Assembly (NCBI RefSeq): GCF_019602855.1
Contig: NZ_CP080767.1
Coordinates: 372,001 to 436,000, forward strand
Origin: Cupriavidus pinatubonensis
GTDB taxonomy: Bacteria; Pseudomonadota; Gammaproteobacteria; Burkholderiales; Burkholderiaceae
Reading direction: 5' to 3'
Length of the DNA stretch: 64,000 bases
Shown here: positions 1-9,058 of the stretch, piece by piece
How positions within the stretch are numbered: the first letter of the stretch is position 1
Layout: every line of letters starts with the position of its first letter
Position numbers and translations under genes: made by a program
The notes under the pieces: model-generated
What the model was told of the DNA's origin: nothing
What the model saw: the letters and a program-made list of their open reading frames with translations, nothing else
The model's database searches: none

Positions 1-108
1 GAATGATAGGGGCATTGTAGCGTGCCGCTACAATGCGCTGCTTGCCGGCGCGGCCAGTCTGGCACGGTCCCGGCAGGAATTTGGAGCGGTAACCAACGGA
101 GAGGTTCG

Positions 109-963
109 ATGCCTGAATTGCCGGAGGTCGAAGTGACCCGGCGCGGCCTGCTGCCGCATGTGGTGGGGCGGCGTATTGCCGACGTAACGGTGCGCCACCG
201 CGGCCTGCGCTGGCCGGTCGAGGACGACCTGGAGGCGCGCCTTGCCGGCCGCCTGGTTAGGCGGATCGAGCGGCGCGGCAAATACCTGCTGCTCGAGTGC
301 GTCGATGAAGCCACCGACGACGCCGGCTGGCTGCTGGTCCACCTCGGCATGACCGGAACGCTGCGCGTGCTGCCCGACGCGCCGCCGGCCGGCGCCCACG
401 ACCACCTGGATCTCGTGCTGGACGACGCCGGCGGCAGCCGCATTGTGCTGCGCTTTCGCGATCCGCGCCGCTTCGGCGCCGTGCTGTGGAGCCCGCTGAG
501 CGAAGCCATGCTGCCCGGGCACCCGCTGCTGCGCGGCCTGGGCATTGAGCCGTTCGATTCGCATTTCGACGGCAGCTGGCTGCATCGCCATACGCGGGGC
601 CGTTCCGCGGCGATCAAGACCGTACTGCTGGCCGGCAATATCGTCGTCGGGGTCGGCAACATCTACGCTTCTGAAAGCCTCTTCCGCGCCGGCATCCGCC
701 CGACAACGCCGGCTGGCCGGCTGAGCCTGGCGCGCTGCGAGCGGCTGGCGCAGTCCGTGCGCGAAACCCTGGCGCAAGCCATCGAGCGGGGCGGCAGCAC
801 GCTGCGCGACTTTGTCGGCAGTGACGGCGCCAGCGGCTATTTCCAGCTCGAATGCTTCGTCTACGACCGCGCCGGAGAGCCCTGCAAGGTTTGCGGCACG
901 CCGGTGCGGCAGATTGTCCAGGGCCAGCGCTCGACCTTCTACTGCACGCACTGCCAGCACTGA
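109..963 (+). CDS. mutM: Formamidopyrimidine-DNA glycosylase (MutM/Fpg)
   Basis: Bifunctional glycosylase/AP lyase that removes 8-oxoguanine and ring-opened purines from DNA. The 284-residue product starts MPELPEVE: in this family Pro2 is the catalytic nucleophile and Glu3 the acid. [11 protein letters not shown] segment near residue 180 belongs to the helix-two-turn-helix region, and a C-terminal zinc finger with four Cys (CKVCG then CTHC) closes the protein. The start is fixed by the invariant N-terminus and a GGAGAGG ribosome site at 98-104; the earlier in-frame ATG at 22 would bury the catalytic proline. mutY lies about 2.3 kb downstream on the same strand, so two enzymes of the oxidised-guanine pathway are neighbours here. 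Confidence 0.97.
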   Translation: MPELPEVEVTRRGLLPHVVGRRIADVTVRHRGLRWPVEDDLEARLAGRLVRRIERRGKYLLLECVDEATDDAGWLLVHLGMTGTLRVLPDAPPAGAHDHLDLVLDDAGGSRIVLRFRDPRRFGAVLWSPLSEAMLPGHPLLRGLGIEPFDSHFDGSWLHRHTRGRSAAIKTVLLAGNIVVGVGNIYASESLFRAGIRPTTPAGRLSLARCERLAQSVRETLAQAIERGGSTLRDFVGSDGASGYFQLECFVYDRAGEPCKVCGTPVRQIVQGQRSTFYCTHCQH

Positions 964-1184
964 AGCGGGGCGCACGGGTGGGCACTGGCGTTCACTGGGC
1001 GCCATGTCGATGGCTGGGCGCAACACTCGGCCTGGCAAGGGGCGCGAATTCCACAAAAGCGCCACAAAAGCACCCCAGAAACCTGTATCTTGTGCGCAGT
1101 CATAAAAAGTTACAAAAACACGCCGAAGTCCAGAATCGGCACTTGCGCCAGTTTGCCGGACACGAACCCAGCCGAACCGCCGCC

Positions 1185-3140
1185 ATGACAACGCTCACCC
1201 ACCAATTTGAACAATACGGTGCCTGGAGAACCGGGGTACTCCAGTCGCTGGCCGAATTCCAGTCGTGGCTGCAGCAGCACGACCTCTACGATGCGACGGC
1301 CGACGAGCGCGTGCAGCGCATCCAGAGCGTGCTGCGCAGCGACCGGCTCAAGGTCGCCTTCATTGCCGAGTTTTCGCGCGGGAAGAGCGAACTGATCAAC
1401 GCGATCTTCTTCGCCGACTACGGCCGCCGCATCCTGCCGTCGTCGGCAGGGCGCACGACAATGTGCCCGACCGAGCTGCGCTACGACGAGAGCGAACCGC
1501 CGAGCATCCGCCTGCTGCCGATCGAAACCCGGCTGCAGGAGGCCTCGACAGCGGATTTCCTCGAAGCCGGCACGTCTGCCTCGCACTGGCATTCGGTGCC
1601 GCTGGACCCGTCGTCGCCCGAGGGCATGCTCGAAGCATTCCAGCACGTGGTAGAGACCATCCGCGTGACGCCGGCCCAGGCCGAAACGCTGGGCCTGTAT
1701 CACGAGGAAGATCCCGACGCCGCCTATGCGGTCGATGCCGAAGGCATGGTCGAGATCTCGCGCTGGCGCCATGCGGTCATCAATTTCCCGCACCCGCTCT
1801 TGCGCCAGGGTCTTGTGATCCTCGACACGCCCGGGCTGAACGCCATCGGTACCGAACCTGAACTGACGCTGCGCCTGATCCCGGACGCCCATGTGGTGGT
1901 GTTCGTGCTGGCCGCCGACGCCGGCGTGACCAAGAGCGACCTCGAGCTCTGGCGCGGCCATGTGGGCGCCGGCCATCGCCGTGGCTGTCTGGCTGTGCTC
2001 AACAAGATCGACGGCCTGTGGGATCCGCTCAAGTCGCAGGCCGAAATCGCGAAGGAAATCTCGGGCCAGATCACCTCGACCGCACAGGTGCTCGGCATTG
2101 AGCAGGGCCGCGTCTATCCGGTGTCCGCGCAGAAGGGCCTGGTCGCCAAGGTCACGCATGACGAAACGCTGCTCGTGCGCAGCGGCCTGCCGAATTTCGA
2201 GCATGTGCTGTCCGACCAGCTGATCCCGCGCCGGCGCGAGATCGTCGCCGACCAGGTTCACCGTTCCGTGCAGGACATGGCGCGCGGCGCGCAGCAGCTG
2301 CTGCAGAGCCGCCGCCGCGACATCGTCGAACAGTTGTTCGAACTGCGCGGGCTGCGCGGCAAGAACCATGCGATGGTCAAGCACATGCTGATGCGCGTGC
2401 AGAGCGAGAAGGAAGAGTTCGAGCAAAGCATCAGCAAGTTCCAGGCGCTGCGCCTCGTGTTCGGCCGCCACAGCGCCGATATCATCAAGAGCCTGCAGCT
2501 GCGCGACGTGCGCAGCACCATGCGCAGCTCGCGCGAACAGATGAAGGAACGCTTCTTCTCGCGCGGCCTGCGCGAGGACATGGATGCGCTGTTCGGCCAG
2601 CTCACCACGCTGATTACCGACGCCGACAACAAGATCAGCCAGTTGCACCAGTTGATCGAAAGCATGTACCGCCGCTTCAATGCCGAGCATGGCTTCACGC
2701 TGCCGGCGCCGATGCAGTTTGTGACCACACGCTATGTCGCCGAGCTCAAGGAGATCCTGCAGCTTGTGCAGACGCACTTCGGCACGGTCAGCATGCTCAC
2801 GCGTTCGCGGCCGCATCTGGTGCAGGGTGCGTTCGATACGATGGCGAGTCGCGTGCTCGAGAATTTCCGCGACCTGAACCGCGACATCGAAGTCTGGCTC
2901 AAATCTGTAATGACGCCGCTGGAGGCACAGGTGCGTGAGCACCAGAAGCAGTTGCGCCGCCGCGTGGATTCGATCGAACGCATCCACGAGGCCACCGACA
3001 CGCTCGAAAGCCGTATCGCCGATATGGAAGAGGTGCTCAACGGCCTTGATGAGCGCAGCGGGCGAATCGAAACGTATGCGCAGCGCATCGTCCGCCCGGA
3101 CGGTGCCGGAACGGAAGCTGCGCAGCTCGCCGTGGCCTGA
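1185..3140 (+). CDS. Dynamin-family GTPase
   Basis: A 651-residue bacterial dynamin-like protein, expected to bind GTP and remodel or tether membrane; its cellular role here is unknown. The GTPase domain fills the N-terminal half: P-loop FSRGKSEL near residue 65, G3 motif DTPGLN near residue 213 and G4 motif NKID near residue 273. The C-terminal half is charged, heptad-like helical sequence rich in Glu, Arg and Gln, as in dynamin stalks. The first glycine of the usual GxxxxGKS P-loop is replaced by alanine (AEFSRGKS). The frame is open upstream to 852 inside mutM; ATG 1185 was chosen because the dynamin-like sequence begins there, although no strong ribosome site precedes it. Confidence 0.85.
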   Translation: MTTLTHQFEQYGAWRTGVLQSLAEFQSWLQQHDLYDATADERVQRIQSVLRSDRLKVAFIAEFSRGKSELINAIFFADYGRRILPSSAGRTTMCPTELRYDESEPPSIRLLPIETRLQEASTADFLEAGTSASHWHSVPLDPSSPEGMLEAFQHVVETIRVTPAQAETLGLYHEEDPDAAYAVDAEGMVEISRWRHAVINFPHPLLRQGLVILDTPGLNAIGTEPELTLRLIPDAHVVVFVLAADAGVTKSDLELWRGHVGAGHRRGCLAVLNKIDGLWDPLKSQAEIAKEISGQITSTAQVLGIEQGRVYPVSAQKGLVAKVTHDETLLVRSGLPNFEHVLSDQLIPRRREIVADQVHRSVQDMARGAQQLLQSRRRDIVEQLFELRGLRGKNHAMVKHMLMRVQSEKEEFEQSISKFQALRLVFGRHSADIIKSLQLRDVRSTMRSSREQMKERFFSRGLREDMDALFGQLTTLITDADNKISQLHQLIESMYRRFNAEHGFTLPAPMQFVTTRYVAELKEILQLVQTHFGTVSMLTRSRPHLVQGAFDTMASRVLENFRDLNRDIEVWLKSVMTPLEAQVREHQKQLRRRVDSIERIHEATDTLESRIADMEEVLNGLDERSGRIETYAQRIVRPDGAGTEAAQLAVA

Positions 3141-3251
3141 TCGCCGGCTGTCCGGTATATCATGTGGCGCCGCCTCTGTGCGGCGCCATTTCTTTTGTGC
3201 GGCCCGCGCCTTGTTTGCCTGCCGCGCAGTCCAAGCGCCTGAACGTCCCCG

Positions 3252-4433
3252 ATGCCCCGCAAGTCCGCCCCCGCCGTCCCGCCCACTGCCAATGCCTCTG
3301 CCGTGCCGTCCGTCATCCACGTTCCTGCCGATTTCGGCGCACGCGTGGTCGAATGGCAGCGCGTGCACGGCCGGCATGACCTGCCGTGGCAGAACACGCG
3401 CGACGCGTACCGGATCTGGCTGTCGGAGATCATGCTGCAGCAGACCCAGGTCAGCGCGGTGATCGATTACTTCCAGCGCTTCATCACGCAACTGCCCACG
3501 GTGCAGGCGCTGGCCGCCGCGCCCGCCGACCAGGTGATGGCGCTGTGGGCGGGGCTGGGCTACTACTCGCGCGCGCGCAACCTGCACCGCTGCGCGATGC
3601 AGGTCGTCAGCGAGCATGGGGGTCGTTTTCCGCCCGATCCCGCAGTACTGGCCACGCTGCCGGGCATTGGCCGATCGACGGCCGCGGCCGTCGCGGCGTT
3701 CAGTGCGGGCGTGCGCTCGCCGATTCTCGACGGCAACGTCAAGCGCGTATTCGCGCGCTTCTTCGGCATCCATGGGCACCCCGGCGAACGTGCGATCGAG
3801 AACCGCATGTGGGAGCTGGCTGACGCCGCGTTGCCCGCCCCGGGCCCGCACCAGGCCGACGACATGGTGGCCTACACGCAGGGCCTGATGGACCTTGGGG
3901 CTACCGTGTGTTCGCGCGGCAAGCCCGCCTGCCTGTCCGATGCCGCGGCCTGCCCGTTGTCGTCGGACTGCGTGGCGCGGCGCGATGGCCTGACCGCGAC
4001 GCTGCCCACGCCCAAGCCGCGCTCGCCGGTGCCCGAGCGCAGCACCGTGATGGTCATGGTGCGTCACGGACGCGACGTGCTGCTGCAGCTTCGGCCTGAA
4101 AGCGGCGTCTGGGGCGGCCTGTGGAGCCTGCCCGAGATGCCTGTCGCCACGGTGCCGTTCGACGCGGAACTCGCCGAGCAGGATGCGCTGGATTACGCGC
4201 GTGCGTTTGGGGAACCGTCGCGCGCGGACATGACCGGCGAACTGGTCCACGTCTTCACGCATTTCCGTCTACTGATCCGCGCCATCCGCGTCGACATGAA
4301 GGGTCTGTTGCTGCGCGAGCCGGTCGACGGACCGGCGCAGCGCTGGATCTCGCTCGATGATCTCGATGCGCTCGGCACGCCGGCGCCCGTGCGCAAGTTG
4401 CTCGAAACGCAGGCCCGCGGCGGCCTGTTCTGA
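3252..4433 (+). CDS. mutY: A/G-specific adenine glycosylase (MutY)
   Basis: Removes adenine mispaired with 8-oxoguanine, completing the repair begun by MutM. The 393-residue protein has the catalytic region with the SEIMLQQTQV motif near residue 60, the helix-hairpin-helix LPGIGRSTAAAV, and a C-terminal NUDIX-like 8-oxoG recognition domain (WGGLWSLPEM). A Cys cluster at 3909-3971 should ligate the [4Fe-4S] cluster, but the spacing is C-X6-C-X6-C-X5-C rather than the usual C-X6-C-X2-C-X5-C, so four residues are inserted between the second and third Cys. The Ala/Pro-rich first 25 residues are not conserved in the family, so the true start may be slightly further in. Confidence 0.95.
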   Translation: MPRKSAPAVPPTANASAVPSVIHVPADFGARVVEWQRVHGRHDLPWQNTRDAYRIWLSEIMLQQTQVSAVIDYFQRFITQLPTVQALAAAPADQVMALWAGLGYYSRARNLHRCAMQVVSEHGGRFPPDPAVLATLPGIGRSTAAAVAAFSAGVRSPILDGNVKRVFARFFGIHGHPGERAIENRMWELADAALPAPGPHQADDMVAYTQGLMDLGATVCSRGKPACLSDAAACPLSSDCVARRDGLTATLPTPKPRSPVPERSTVMVMVRHGRDVLLQLRPESGVWGGLWSLPEMPVATVPFDAELAEQDALDYARAFGEPSRADMTGELVHVFTHFRLLIRAIRVDMKGLLLREPVDGPAQRWISLDDLDALGTPAPVRKLLETQARGGLF

Positions 4434-4457
4434 ACCTCGAAAGGGGCGCAGCGAGCC

Positions 4458-5120
4458 CTACACCATGTGGTGCTGCCGCATGTAGCGGTGCACGATCTCG
4501 ATGCGCATGCCCGCGTCGGGCAACGCCATCAGCATCTGCTTGGCCTTCATCGGCACGGGCAGCAGTTCGCACAGGCGGTTGGTGACCCAGCTTGGGTCGT
4601 CCCACTGATAGGGCTCGGCGAACGGCATGCGGTCAGGCTGCTCGGCATGCAGCCGCGTGACGATCCGTCGCAGCACCGACAGGCATTCACCCAGCAGTTC
4701 GAGCTTGCAGTCGATGATGTCGGCGGGTAGCAGTTCAGCGCTGGCGACGATCAGCCCGTCATCGCGCGTGCGGTGCTCGATCACACGGAAACGCTGGCGA
4801 CCGCGCGTTTCGATCAGCAGCACGCCAAGCTGCTCCATATTGCAGTCGACGATCTCGGCAAGGCAACCGATCGATTCGGGCACGGTCTGCTGGCCTGTGC
4901 GTGCCACTTCCTCGCCGCTGGCGATCAGGCACACGCCGAACGGCGCCGCATCGCGCAGGCAGTTGCGCACCATGTCGACGTAGCGTTTCTCGAACACGCG
5001 CAGCGGCAGGCGGCCGTCCGGAAACAGCACCGTGTGCAGAGGGAAGAGAGGGAGGTCGTCCAGCGTCAGCGGCGTTGCGTCGGCGGGAACGGTGTGACGG
5101 AGAAGGTCTGTCGAGGACAT
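4458..5120 (-). CDS. LON substrate-binding-domain protein
   Basis: A 220-residue stand-alone LON N-terminal domain with no ATPase or protease part. The signature is LPLFPLHTVLFPDG near residue 25, followed by LPLRVFEKRY and GVCLIASGEEV, as in the family of small peptidase-S16-like proteins. The biochemical role of such stand-alone proteins is not established; binding of unfolded or specific protein substrates is assumed from the Lon protease N-domain. It lies on the minus strand just downstream of rapZ (113-base gap) and converges with mutY. Confidence 0.85.
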   Translation of the reverse strand: MSSTDLLRHTVPADATPLTLDDLPLFPLHTVLFPDGRLPLRVFEKRYVDMVRNCLRDAAPFGVCLIASGEEVARTGQQTVPESIGCLAEIVDCNMEQLGVLLIETRGRQRFRVIEHRTRDDGLIVASAELLPADIIDCKLELLGECLSVLRRIVTRLHAEQPDRMPFAEPYQWDDPSWVTNRLCELLPVPMKAKQMLMALPDAGMRIEIVHRYMRQHHMV

Positions 5121-5233
5121 GCGATGGCTGCCATTCCGCTAAATCGAGGGAACGGCCGCCAGATCGCATGCGGCGGCCGCCATGGCTGCCAGGGTCAGAG
5201 ATGCCTGGCGGCACCGGCGGACTGCGCAGCGGA

Positions 5234-6118
5234 CTACGTTGCCGGCGCGAGCTCGCGGTGTCTCACCAGCACATTACCATGGGCCCGGAAATAGTTGGCA
5301 AGCCTTTCCGCAATATAGACCGAACGGTGCTGTCCGCCGGTGCAGCCGATCGCCACGGTCAGGTAGCTGCGATTGTCCGCAATGAAACTCGGCAGCCACT
5401 TTTCCACATAGGCGCGGATGTCTTCGGCCATGGCGAGCACCATCGGCTGCGCCTGCAGGAAATCGATCACGGGGCCGTCGCGGCCGGTCAGCGGGCGCAG
5501 CGCGAGGTCGTAGTACGGGTTGGGCAACGAGCGCACGTCGAACACGAGGTCGGCATCGCTGGGTACGCCGTGCTTGAAGCCGAACGATTCGAACAGCAGC
5601 GTTAGACGCTCGCTATCTTCGCGGATCAGTTCCTTGATCCAGCTGCGCAGCGTATTGGTGCGCACGTTGCTGGTGTCAATGCGGTGCGCGGACTCGGCCA
5701 GCGGGCTGAGCAGTTCGCGCTCCATCTCGATCGCTTCCATCAGGGCCCGGTCGTTGAACGCCGGTTCGCCGTCAGAGCCAGGCACGCCGTCAGTCAGGAT
5801 CGACAGCGGGTGCCGGCGCCGCGTTTCCGAGTAGCGCTGCACCAGCGCGTCGGTGCTGGCCGTCAGGAACAGGACCTCGACCTGGTGCGTTTCGGCCAGT
5901 TCGCGGACCGTATCGGGCAGGTGTTCCAGCGATTCGCGGCTGCGGATGTCGGTGGCCACGCCCAGATGCGTGTAACCCTCGCTGGCGAGGTAGCGAGCCA
6001 GGTCGGGAATGAATTGAGCGGGCAGGTTATCGACGCAGTAAAAGCCTGCATCTTCAAGCACGTTCAGTGCGACGGATTTGCCGGAGCCGGAGATGCCGGT
6101 GATGAGAATGATGCGCAT
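5234..6118 (-). CDS. rapZ: RNase adapter protein RapZ
   Basis: A 294-residue P-loop protein of the YvcJ/RapZ family; in E. coli RapZ delivers the sRNA GlmZ to RNase E and so controls glucosamine-6-phosphate synthase. The start MRIILITG leads straight into Walker A GISGSGKS and then FYCVDNLP, the typical N-terminus; the frame extends 20 codons upstream but those residues are not family-like. The C-terminal domain has [12 protein letters not shown] near residue 250, conserved in the RNA-binding half. Its place downstream of ptsN and hprK matches the widespread rpoN-hpf-ptsN-rapZ clustering, here interrupted by a small secreted protein gene. Confidence 0.95.
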   Translation of the reverse strand: MRIILITGISGSGKSVALNVLEDAGFYCVDNLPAQFIPDLARYLASEGYTHLGVATDIRSRESLEHLPDTVRELAETHQVEVLFLTASTDALVQRYSETRRRHPLSILTDGVPGSDGEPAFNDRALMEAIEMERELLSPLAESAHRIDTSNVRTNTLRSWIKELIREDSERLTLLFESFGFKHGVPSDADLVFDVRSLPNPYYDLALRPLTGRDGPVIDFLQAQPMVLAMAEDIRAYVEKWLPSFIADNRSYLTVAIGCTGGQHRSVYIAERLANYFRAHGNVLVRHRELAPAT

Positions 6119-6171
6119 ATCATCGGAAGGATAGCATCCGGCAAAGGCCTCGTCATGACAGCGCCCTGATG

Positions 6172-6204
6172 CAAACAAAAATGGCGAACCGCTCGGTTCG
6201 CCAT
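6172..6204 (-). terminator. Rho-independent terminator after the PsiF-like gene
   Basis: A perfect 10-bp inverted repeat (6181-6190 with 6195-6204, loop of four) is followed on the minus strand by a T-rich run (complement of 6172-6180). It lies between the PsiF-like gene and rapZ, so rapZ probably has its own promoter or depends on readthrough. Confidence 0.85.
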
Positions 6205-6225
6205 GTCATCAGCGGGGGCTGAGGC

Positions 6226-6597
6226 TTACTTCGACAGGCATTCCTTCATGTACGCCTTGTACTCGTCGCCCTTCTTGCCCTTGCCTTCCTTGCTGCAGGC
6301 CGACATCTTTTCCTGCTGGCTCTTGGTCGGTTGCACGCCCTTGGCCGAGAGGCATTGCTTCATGAAGGCCTTGCGATCGTCGCCTTTCTTGTCGCCAGCC
6401 TGCTCGTTGCAGTCCTTCATCTTCTGCTGCTGCGCGGTGGGCGCCTTGGTGGCCGATGCCGGTACAGCCTTGTCTCCCGGGCCCGGTGCAGCCGGCATGG
6501 CGGGCGCGGCAGGCGTGGTTTGGGGTGCGGGCTGTGCCATTGCGCCAGTGGCCAGCAGCGGCGTCACCAGCACACACATCGCGATCAGTTTCTTCAT
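6226..6597 (-). CDS. PsiF-repeat secreted protein
   Basis: A 123-residue exported protein. A Sec signal peptide (MKKLIAMCVLVTP through AMA) is followed by an Ala/Pro-rich linker and two copies of the PsiF repeat, each with a Cys near the start (KMKDC, KMSAC) and the ending FMKQCLS or YMKECLS. The family is named after the phosphate-starvation-inducible E. coli PsiF; its biochemical role is unknown. The start was chosen at Met 6597 because AGGAGAGC sits at the right distance; an ATG 12 codons earlier lacks this. A strong terminator follows. No phosphate-regulon box was recognised upstream. Confidence 0.85.
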   Translation of the reverse strand: MKKLIAMCVLVTPLLATGAMAQPAPQTTPAAPAMPAAPGPGDKAVPASATKAPTAQQQKMKDCNEQAGDKKGDDRKAFMKQCLSAKGVQPTKSQQEKMSACSKEGKGKKGDEYKAYMKECLSK

Positions 6598-6773
6598 GCT
6601 TGCTCTCCTGGCTGTGGGAAACTTCATGGCCACCTAATGCCAGCCAACGGCTGGTGCAGCGGCTCCGGACTGGGCTCGATGCCCATTACAGCACAAAACG
6701 AAGCATGTACCCACCGCGTTGACCGATTTGCCAACGTCGATGTAAGCAATTGAAAGCGAGTCGCGATGCCGGG

Positions 6774-7745
6774 TCAGAGCAGGCGGCCCTGGCCGCGCGA
6801 AACTGCGTCGGCCTGCATGGCAGCGCGCTGGCGGTCCATGAAGTCGCGCAGCGTGTCGATGCCGCGCAGGCGCAGGATCGTGTTGCGCACGGCAGCCTCG
6901 ACCAGCACGGCGAGGTTTCGGCCGGCCGCGACCTGGATCTTGACCATGTGGATCGGCAGGCCAAGTACGTCGAGGTACTGCGAATCGAGCGGCAGACGTT
7001 CGAATTCGCCGTCGTTGCGGCGCACAAGCTGCACGACCAGCTTCATCTTCATTTTCCGACGCACGGCGGTTTCACCGAAGATGGTCTTGATGTCGAGCAG
7101 GCCCAGGCCGCGCACTTCCAGCAGGTTCTGGAGCAGCGGCGGGCAGCGTCCTTCGATGAAATCCGGCCCAAGGCGCACGAAATCCACGGCATCGTCGGCT
7201 ACCAGTCCGTGGCCGCGCGAAATCAGTTCCAGGCCCAGTTCGCTCTTCCCCAGGCCCGACTCGCCCATGATCAGCACGCCCATGCCGAGAATGTCGAGAA
7301 ACACGCCGTGCATGGTCACGCGCGGCGCGGAAATGCGCGACAGGTACAACCGCAGGTGGTCGATTACCGCTGCGGACGACACCGGCGTGGTGAACAGTGG
7401 CGTGGATGAACGCGTGCAGCGCAGTTCCAGGTCCGGCGGCGGCTCCATGCCGTCGGCCACAACGAGGAACGGCGGCTCCAGCAGGATCAGCTCGCCCATC
7501 TGGCGCTTGCGGGTTTCGTCGTCCAGGCGCTGGTAGTACGTGATTTCGGGCTTGCCGAGGACCTGGATCCGGTTCGGGTGGATCAGGTTCAGGTGGCCGA
7601 CGAGGTCCGCGGCCGAGGTGGCCTCGCGGGCAAACTCCACGTCGAAGGCGCGGTCCGCACCTTCCAGGCCAGCCACCCACGAGAGTTTGATGTCGGCTGC
7701 GTTGTCGTCGAAGATCGACTGCGAGGTGACGCCGGTGAGTTCCAT
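6774..7745 (-). CDS. hprK: HPr kinase/phosphorylase
   Basis: A 323-residue HprK that phosphorylates and dephosphorylates a serine of HPr in the phosphotransferase regulatory chain. The N-terminal domain (residues 1-130) is followed by Walker [10 protein letters not shown] near residue 155, a LVADDAVDF segment near residue 180 that carries conserved acidic residues, and the C-terminal signature region around EVRGLGLLD. It is directly downstream of ptsN on the same strand. Proteobacteria with ptsN-hprK clusters use an incomplete PTS for regulation more than for sugar uptake. No HPr or enzyme I gene is in this window. Confidence 0.95.
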   Translation of the reverse strand: MELTGVTSQSIFDDNAADIKLSWVAGLEGADRAFDVEFAREATSAADLVGHLNLIHPNRIQVLGKPEITYYQRLDDETRKRQMGELILLEPPFLVVADGMEPPPDLELRCTRSSTPLFTTPVSSAAVIDHLRLYLSRISAPRVTMHGVFLDILGMGVLIMGESGLGKSELGLELISRGHGLVADDAVDFVRLGPDFIEGRCPPLLQNLLEVRGLGLLDIKTIFGETAVRRKMKMKLVVQLVRRNDGEFERLPLDSQYLDVLGLPIHMVKIQVAAGRNLAVLVEAAVRNTILRLRGIDTLRDFMDRQRAAMQADAVSRGQGRLL

Positions 7746-7819
7746 GCGGTATGACTTTCGGGGCGGGGGCAGTGCCGGGCTTTAGGGTCGTCCGGTCTGT
7801 TGCCAGCCCAGGGGAAGGG

Positions 7820-8275
7820 TCAGGGATGCCACTGTGTCAGTAGCTGATGCACTTCTTCGGGTGTGGCCAGCGTTGCGAGGCCTTCGCGCATGTCGCGATC
7901 GGACAGCAACTGCGCGATTTCCGAGAGGATCTCGAGATGCTGCTGCGTGGCCTGTTCCGGCACCAGCAGGAAGATCAGCAGCGAAACGGGTTTGCCGTCG
8001 GGTGATTCGAAAGGGATCGGCTCGGCCAACCGCATGAACGCGGCCAACGGCTGCTTCAGTCCCTTGATGCGCCCATGCGGAATGGCCACGCCTGCGCCAA
8101 GGCCGGTCGAACCGAGCGACTCGCGCGCAAACAGGTTGTCGGTCACGGTCGCCCGCGCCACGCCATGGTTGTTCTCGAAGAGGAGCCCGGCTTGCTCGAA
8201 GACACGCTTCTTGCTGGTGACGCTGACGTCGAGGTTGATGTTGCCGGGTGGCAGCAGTTTGGCCAAACGATTCAT
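7820..8275 (-). CDS. ptsN: PTS IIA-like nitrogen regulatory protein (EIIANtr)
   Basis: A 151-residue EIIA domain of the nitrogen-related PTS, a phosphocarrier that tunes potassium and nitrogen/carbon responses. The phosphorylated histidine is in GAGVAIPHGRIKGL near residue 75, and LLIFLLVPEQ with HLEILSEIAQLL is also typical. The start at 8275 (MNRLAKLLPP) matches the family; the reading frame is open another 45 codons upstream but that sequence is not family-like. It sits between hpf and hprK, all on the minus strand. Confidence 0.95.
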   Translation of the reverse strand: MNRLAKLLPPGNINLDVSVTSKKRVFEQAGLLFENNHGVARATVTDNLFARESLGSTGLGAGVAIPHGRIKGLKQPLAAFMRLAEPIPFESPDGKPVSLLIFLLVPEQATQQHLEILSEIAQLLSDRDMREGLATLATPEEVHQLLTQWHP

Positions 8276-8655
8276 GGGCGATGCGAGGATTTCAGTTAGC
8301 AGGCAGATGGGACTGCTCGGCCGTGCAAGGCTGCGGGCCGCTTTATGGCGATACCATGGTTTGCCAAGCGTTTGGCCATTATAGAGCAGCGTCTCCCCTG
8401 ACTTGTGCAACGCAGCGTCGGGCCTTGTGTATCCCTGTGCCGTGCTCGTGCCGCCGCACCGGGATAGGGCGCGCGCACAGGAGTCGCTACCGGCTATGTC
8501 TTAGAGAGCATACACCGCGCCGCGTCAGTTGCGAACACCTATGCCAGTAACCTGCACAGGATGGCCGCCAACAGACGCAAAAAAGCCGCGCTACATGGCG
8601 CGGCTTGCTTTTCTCAGTCCCTTTCAGCGGCCAGCCTTACGACCGGCAGGCATGA
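8276..8655. other. Intergenic region between ptsN and hpf
   Basis: No gene was recognised here. It contains the rpoN-hpf terminator (8578-8611) and, on the minus strand, a TATAAT hexamer (complement of 8378-8383) about 100 bases ahead of ptsN that could be a -10 box; no convincing -35 box at the right spacing was found. Together they suggest ptsN-hprK is transcribed separately from rpoN-hpf. Confidence 0.5.
8578..8611 (-). terminator. Terminator downstream of hpf
   Basis: Perfect 9-bp inverted repeat AAGCCGCGC / GCGCGGCTT (8583-8591 and 8598-8606, six-base loop), with six T on the minus strand after it and a short T run on the plus strand. It should end rpoN-hpf transcripts. Confidence 0.88.
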
Positions 8656-9009
8656 TCATTGCTGCTGTAGTTGCGCTTCGGCCATCTGGTACTTGACCGC
8701 TTCGCGGTCGTGGCCTTGCACGCGATCCTTGTAGCGAAGCACCTGGCGGTCCAGCTTGTCGACAAGTGCGTCGATGGCCGCATACAGGTCTTCGTGATGG
8801 GCTTCAACAAAGATGTCCTTGCCCCGAAGGTGCAGATTGATTTCCGCGTACTGCCGCCTGTCCTTTTCCTTATGGTTATCGACTGAAAGTAGCACGCTAA
8901 CGCCAATGACTTGATCGAAATGCCTGACGATACGCTCCAGCTTCGTTTCCACGTACTCACGCAGCGGAGGCGTGATGTCCAGGTGGTGTCCACTGATCTT
9001 GAAGTTCAT
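8656..9009 (-). CDS. hpf: Ribosome hibernation-promoting factor
   Basis: A 117-residue ribosome-associated protein (HPF/RaiA family) that binds the 30S decoding region and inactivates ribosomes in slow growth. It starts [20 protein letters not shown] and has the conserved [16 protein letters not shown] and [17 protein letters not shown] segments. It is the short form, with no C-terminal dimerisation domain. An AGAAGGAG ribosome site precedes the start. The position immediately after rpoN, 49 bases apart on the same strand, is the classical arrangement. Confidence 0.95.
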   Translation of the reverse strand: MNFKISGHHLDITPPLREYVETKLERIVRHFDQVIGVSVLLSVDNHKEKDRRQYAEINLHLRGKDIFVEAHHEDLYAAIDALVDKLDRQVLRYKDRVQGHDREAVKYQMAEAQLQQQ

Positions 9010-9058
9010 AGCGCTTCTCCTTCTGAAAGAGCTGCACCAGGCAGGCGGTGCAACTCGG

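Noticed and set aside
62..77. TGGCACGGTCCCGGCA ahead of mutM as a sigma-54 promoter
   Set aside because: The -24 part matches (TGGCACG) but the -12 part lacks TTGC, so it is not a convincing sigma-54 site.
1110..4262. A 1050-codon minus-strand open frame across the dynamin and mutY genes
   Set aside because: It is antisense to two clear genes; its product is Arg/His/Gln-rich, low-complexity shadow sequence typical of GC-rich DNA.
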